Shown here piece by piece: positions 60,682-64,000 of a stretch of 64,000 nucleotides of DNA. The notes under the pieces are model-generated. The model was given only the letters and a program-made list of their open reading frames with translations. It was not told where the DNA came from and did not search any database. How positions within the stretch are numbered: the first letter of the stretch is position 1; each line of letters begins with the position of its first letter. The DNA lies in the NCBI GenBank assembly GCA_013289855.1, contig JABCZD010000004.1, positions 124,001 through 188,000 on the forward strand, in the 5' to 3' direction. The DNA comes from Acidobacteriota bacterium. Its GTDB lineage: Bacteria > Acidobacteriota > Terriglobia > Acidiferrales > UBA7541. The translations under genes and the position numbers were made by a program.

Positions 60682-61479
60682 TTATATGCCTCCGGCAAAG
60701 AAGAATAGCGAAGTGAATATCAAATCGACCACCACCACCAGAAAAATGGACATCACCACCGCCGCTGTGGTGGATTTGCCAACTGATTCCGCACCCTGTC
60801 CCGTTGCCAGGCCCTCGCTGCAACCCACCGCGGTGATGGTCATGCCGAACATTACGCTCTTGATTAGCCCGGTGACAATGTCCCGCATGAACAATGCAGA
60901 AACCGAAGCGCGCATATATTCGACAAACGTGAAGTCCGCTTTCAGCACGCCAAACAGCGAACCGCCCAGAATTCCCATGAAATTCGCCCAGATCGTCAGG
61001 CAGGGCAGCATCAGAATCATGGCCAGAAATTTTGGCGTAACCAGAAATTGCACCGGGCTGATGGCCATCGTTTCCAGCGCGTCAATTTCTTCATTCACCT
61101 TCATGGTGCCGATTTCCGCGGCGAACGCCGACCCGGAACGCCCAATTACCACAATCGCGGTAATGAGCGGGCCCAGTTCGCGCGTCATGGTAATCGCCAC
61201 CGCATCCGCCACAAAATGAATGGCGCCGAATTTCTTCAATTCGTACGCGCCTTGAATGGCCAGGATCAATCCTATAAAAAAAGTAATCAGGCTCAATACC
61301 GGAAGCGCGCGCACGCCCACTTCCATGGCTTGCGAGAACGCGCGTCCCAATCGCAACGGCCGCCCACGAAACGGCCCCACGAACGCGTAGTACGCCGCCT
61401 GGCTCGTGAGACGCGCCAACGCGCCCACGTACGCCAGCATGTCGATGACTCCGCGACCGATCTGCTCGGCGAATTCCAA
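60682..61479 (-). CDS. mlaE: Phospholipid ABC transporter permease MlaE
   Basis: A 265-residue MlaE permease with five to six membrane segments. Conserved parts include FFIGLILAIQGAYELKKFGA, LTRELGPLITAIVVIGRSGSAFAAEIGTMKVNEEIDALETM and MFGMTITAVGCSEGLATGQGAESVG. It binds MlaF through the EIGTM loop helix. It follows the STAS gene by 38 bases. Confidence 0.94.
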   Translation of the reverse strand: MEFAEQIGRGVIDMLAYVGALARLTSQAAYYAFVGPFRGRPLRLGRAFSQAMEVGVRALPVLSLITFFIGLILAIQGAYELKKFGAIHFVADAVAITMTRELGPLITAIVVIGRSGSAFAAEIGTMKVNEEIDALETMAISPVQFLVTPKFLAMILMLPCLTIWANFMGILGGSLFGVLKADFTFVEYMRASVSALFMRDIVTGLIKSVMFGMTITAVGCSEGLATGQGAESVGKSTTAAVVMSIFLVVVVDLIFTSLFFFAGGI

Positions 61480-61517
61480 GGGATTTGTGCAGGCTGGCGT
61501 GGTAAAAACTCTACCGA

Positions 61518-61847
61518 TTAAGCCAGCGCTTGCTCCTCATTATCATGGATTTCGAAAATTTTGATCAGGCGCGAGAGCTGCAGAACTTCGCGTGCGCCTT
61601 TGCTCAGCCCCACCAATGCAAAGCGCATTCCCGTGTCCCTCGAGGCCTTCAAGCCTTCAACCAGCGAGGCCACGCCGGAACTGTCGATATAGCGCACGGC
61701 GATAAGATTGACGATCACGCGTGGCGTGCGTTTTTCTTTCAGTTCGCGCAGCAAAACTTTGCGCAGATCGGGCGAGGAACTTAGATCGATGTCGCCAGTG
61801 ATGTCGAGAATCGTAGCTTCTCCAACGAACCGCTCAACGATCTTCAA
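61518..61847 (-). CDS. STAS-domain protein (MlaB-like or anti-sigma antagonist)
   Basis: A 109-residue single STAS domain (KIVERFVGEATILDITGDIDLSSSPDLRKVL; VNLIAVRYIDSSGVASLVEGL). The phosphorylatable serine of SpoIIAA/RsbV proteins is present in DSSG. The preferred start is a TTG at 61847 with a perfect AAGGAG six bases upstream, giving the usual MKI opening; a GTG at 61895 with no ribosome site would add 16 Pro-rich residues. As first gene of the mla operon it may be the MlaB subunit, but the DSSG serine also allows a partner-switching role. Confidence 0.85.
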   Translation of the reverse strand: MKIVERFVGEATILDITGDIDLSSSPDLRKVLLRELKEKRTPRVIVNLIAVRYIDSSGVASLVEGLKASRDTGMRFALVGLSKGAREVLQLSRLIKIFEIHDNEEQALA

Positions 61848-61983
61848 TACGTGCTCCTTGGGGTTCCCAACGCCTGGGGGCGTCAGCGCAGACACTTTAC
61901 CAGAAGCGGAGCGATTGCGCAGGAATTCTACGAGGTCCTACGGGATGAGGTACGCGGGGTACAACAAGCGGGGTTGACAGGAC

Positions 61984-61999
61984 GGTACGACTGCGTACC
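61984..61999. other. Short stem-loop downstream of the DUF3309 gene
   Basis: GGTACG-ACTG-CGTACC is a perfect 6-bp hairpin, two bases after the DUF3309 stop on the - strand. No T-run follows. It lies in the roughly 150 bases before the STAS/mla operon and might separate the two units. Confidence 0.3.
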
Positions 62000-62001
62000 A
62001 G

Positions 62002-62157
62002 TTACAATCGCCCGGTTAGCAGCAGAATGAGAATGATTAGAATTACCACGCTGACCCCGCTGATCGGGTAGTAGCCCCAATTCTTGCTATGCGGCCAGGT
62101 CGGCAGCGCTCCAATCAGCGCCACAATCAACACGACGGTCAGAATCAGCATCAACAT
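62002..62157 (-). CDS. DUF3309 small membrane protein (51 aa)
   Basis: Read by eye. The ATG at 62157 follows GGAGG with nine bases spacing. The 51-residue product is nearly all hydrophobic: a first helix (MLMLILTVVLIVALIGA), the family motif LPTWPHSKNWGYYP, and a second helix (SVVILIILILLLTGRL). This is the DUF3309 layout, a two-helix inner-membrane protein found widely in soil bacteria; function unknown. It lies between the BON-domain gene and the mla operon on the same strand. Confidence 0.85.
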   Translation of the reverse strand: MLMLILTVVLIVALIGALPTWPHSKNWGYYPISGVSVVILIILILLLTGRL

Positions 62158-62251
62158 TACGAACTACCTCCGACAATCCATTTTTGCAACTTGTTTCTCG
62201 AGCTTTCAGATGCTGCGTGCCTTTCGGTCGTCACCTCGCTTGCTGCTGAGG

Positions 62252-62683
62252 TTAGGACTTAGGAGGCGCAATGGTCAATTTGTTGTGTACGTTGCCTTCG
62301 CCCGCGATCTCAACTGCTTTCGCCTCGATGTTGGCCTTTTCATAGTCCGAGCGCACCGGGCCTTTAAGCGTAACGCTGCCGTTGCGGCTGATAATCTTGA
62401 TGTTGTGCGCGTAAGTCGATAGCGACTTGTCTTGATAAATGGCACTGCGGATTTTCTTCGTCAAATCGTTATCCGCGGGATCCACCTTTTGACTGTCCGC
62501 GGTTTTCACATTGCTATTGGCGTCGCCTTTGTTCGCGCTGGTGTTGTCGGGCGCCTGTTGCGCCTCTTGCGTGCTGCTCGTTTGTGGCATGCTTCCCGGA
62601 TGCGGCGATGGCAGAGCGACAAGCGCGGTGCCAAGCACCAGGCTGCTGCCGAGCGTGATAATGTGATAGTTAATCCGCTTCAT
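62252..62683 (-). CDS. BON-domain exported protein
   Basis: A 143-residue secreted protein with an N-terminal signal (YHIITLGSSLVLGTALVALP), a Gln/Asn/Asp-rich linker and one BON domain (LTKKIRSAIYQDKSLSTYAHNIKIISRNGSVTLKGPVRSDYEKANIEAKAVEIAGEGNVHNKL), as in OsmY-type envelope stress proteins. The ATG at 62683 has GAGG seven bases upstream; a start at 62725 lacks support. Likely periplasmic. Confidence 0.88.
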   Translation of the reverse strand: MKRINYHIITLGSSLVLGTALVALPSPHPGSMPQTSSTQEAQQAPDNTSANKGDANSNVKTADSQKVDPADNDLTKKIRSAIYQDKSLSTYAHNIKIISRNGSVTLKGPVRSDYEKANIEAKAVEIAGEGNVHNKLTIAPPKS

Positions 62684-62903
62684 TTTCTGACCTCGATTTG
62701 AAATATTCTGCCGTCTGCACTTCAACAGCAGAGCCCAAGCTCATCACTGCTTCTTCAACTATTCGGCAGACTACGCGTGAGGGTAGATCGGAGCCCATCG
62801 GGTGAACGGCGTAATTTGTTGTAGAACGCACCGTAGCCGCGTTCCATGTCTTTCTAGATGCACGTTTTTCCTGTATGTAAGGTTGTAAGGTCTCGTGCCG
62901 TGA

Positions 62904-64000
62904 TCACAGGTGCGATTTCCGCATCCGCAGGGCGTTCGCGATAACCGAGACGGAACTAAAACTCATCGCCGCGCTGGCGATCATGGGGCTGAGCAGCCAG
63001 CCGAACCATGGATAGAAAACGCCGGCGGCGATTGGGATGCCCAGCGCGTTGTACAGAAAAGCAAAAGCCAGGTTCTGCCGAATGTTGCTGATCGTGGCTT
63101 CGCTCAAACGGCGCGCCCGCAGAATCCCCCGCAAATCTCCCTTAAGCAAAACAATTCCGGCGTTTTCTATGGCCACATCAGTGCCGCCACCCATGGCGAT
63201 GCCAACATGCGCGGCCGCCAAAGCGGGCGCGTCGTTAATGCCGTCGCCAGCCATAGCGACGACGCGCCCTTCACTTCGCAAACGGTGGATCACTTCCGCT
63301 TTTTGTTCGGGCCGAACTTCGGACTCGACCTCTTCGATGCCGACCTCCCGCGCCACCGCACTGGCGGCCTCACTCCGGTCCCCCGTAAGCATCACGATAC
63401 GCAATCCCTGCGCACGCAGTTCGCGGATCGCCTCCGGCGTAGAGGCTTTCACCTTGTCGCGTAGCGTCAGCCGCGCGCACGCCGCGCCGTCGATAGCTAC
63501 AAATATGAACGTCCCTGCCAAGGCCGCAGACGCGTTACCCGCCGCAGTACCGCTTTCGGAGACCGTGACTACTCCCTGCTCCTGAATAAATCGCGACGCG
63601 CCCGCGAGGACCTGGTGCCCGCTGACCATCCCCGAAACACCCCCTCCAGCGGTAGAACGGAAACTTTCGACATTTTGCAGCGAAATATTTTTTCCCACCG
63701 CGGCCCGTACCACCGCGCGGGCCAGCGGATGTTCGCTGTGGCTCTCGACGCTGGCGACCAGCGCCAACACTTCGTCAGTCGACCAGCCGCCAGAGCTTTC
63801 CAGCAGTTCCACCTCGGTCATCTCCGGCTTGCCTTCTGTGAGCGTCCCAGTCTTGTCGATCACCAGCGTGTCCACTTTGGCCAGCATTTCCAGCGCTTCA
63901 GCGTCACGCACCAGCACTCCCGCCGTCGCGCCCCGCCCCACCGCCACCATGATCGACATCGGCGTAGCCAATCCCAGCGCGCACGGGCAAGCAATAATCA
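62904..64000 (-). CDS. copA: Copper-type P1B ATPase (CopA-like), N-terminus outside the window
   Basis: The C-terminal 365 residues of a heavy-metal P-type ATPase; the gene runs past the right edge. At the edge the translation shows the CPC metal-transport motif ([15 protein letters not shown]). Phosphorylation site DKTGTLTEG, the HP motif [21 protein letters not shown], and the hinge [11 protein letters not shown] are intact, followed by two C-terminal helices ([38 protein letters not shown]). The CPC and the FLYN...S-S motifs favour Cu+ export. N-terminal metal-binding domains cannot be seen. Confidence 0.92.
   Translation of the reverse strand, partial: IIACPCALGLATPMSIMVAVGRGATAGVLVRDAEALEMLAKVDTLVIDKTGTLTEGKPEMTEVELLESSGGWSTDEVLALVASVESHSEHPLARAVVRAAVGKNISLQNVESFRSTAGGGVSGMVSGHQVLAGASRFIQEQGVVTVSESGTAAGNASAALAGTFIFVAIDGAACARLTLRDKVKASTPEAIRELRAQGLRIVMLTGDRSEAASAVAREVGIEEVESEVRPEQKAEVIHRLRSEGRVVAMAGDGINDAPALAAAHVGIAMGGGTDVAIENAGIVLLKGDLRGILRARRLSEATISNIRQNLAFAFLYNALGIPIAAGVFYPWFGWLLSPMIASAAMSFSSVSVIANALRMRKSHL

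Noticed and set aside
1..64000. tRNA, rRNA, CRISPR arrays, IS elements, prophage genes
   Set aside because: Looked for cloverleaf ends, regularly spaced repeats, transposase and integrase motifs; none found by reading.

Overview
This is a high-GC bacterial window (roughly 60% by eye). I place it in the Acidobacteriota (Terriglobia-like) as an inference from gene content: a DUF3300/DUF2950 pair, Tat-exported sugar-isomerase-like and FAD enzymes, a compact Gram-negative flagellar cluster, an Mla-type lipid transporter, DUF3309 and BON proteins. No rRNA, tRNA, CRISPR array, IS element or prophage was seen.

Layout. 0-3.7 kb: two exported proteins of unknown function, glcF (glycolate oxidase Fe-S subunit, - strand) and a small PilZ protein. 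3.8-10.2 kb: two divergent carbohydrate operons. The - strand one has a newly read 38-residue membrane peptide, a sugar transporter and a PfkB kinase. The + strand one has a Tat-exported xylose-isomerase-like TIM barrel, a secreted YdjC/ChbG-type deacetylase and a Tat-exported FAD amine oxidoreductase. 10.25-15.8 kb: a glycolate/glycerate module, with glcDE on - and a hydroxyacid reductase plus glycerate kinase on +, sharing one intergenic region; glcF lies 7 kb away. 15.8-20.6 kb: a YdeI-like protein and an SDR-ACT-M1 aminopeptidase operon. 21.0-47.0 kb: a 26-kb - strand flagellar cluster running from two sigma-54 activators and a sensor kinase through flgBC, fliEFGHIJK, flgDE, fliL, a short fliN, fliOPQR, flhBA, fliA, fliM and a long fliN, ending with a MshEN-domain protein and an HDOD protein. 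47-51.2 kb: a lipoprotein, a DUF1801 protein and a MacB-like ABC pair. 51.2-57.9 kb: pobA, DUF2950, DUF3300, a hotdog thioesterase, serine dehydratase and a PP2C phosphatase. 58-62 kb: an Mla/MCE operon (STAS, MlaE, MlaF, MlaD, lipoprotein). 62-64 kb: DUF3309, a BON protein and the C-terminal part of a copper-type P1B ATPase cut by the window edge.

How it fits together. GlcDEF would oxidise glycolate to glyoxylate; the reductase and kinase would take the glyoxylate/hydroxypyruvate-glycerate branch to phosphoglycerate. The flagellar block encodes the export gate, rod/hook scaffold, motor switch and regulators but no filament, stator or flhF/flhG. PilZ and MshEN domains hint at c-di-GMP input.

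Most unusual: a family of short elements with a GTAG tetranucleotide followed by a hairpin (REP architecture). Most lie just downstream of genes. One supplies the stop codon of pfkB, and one inverted pair sits in frame inside glcF and adds about 27 residues between its two CCG domains.
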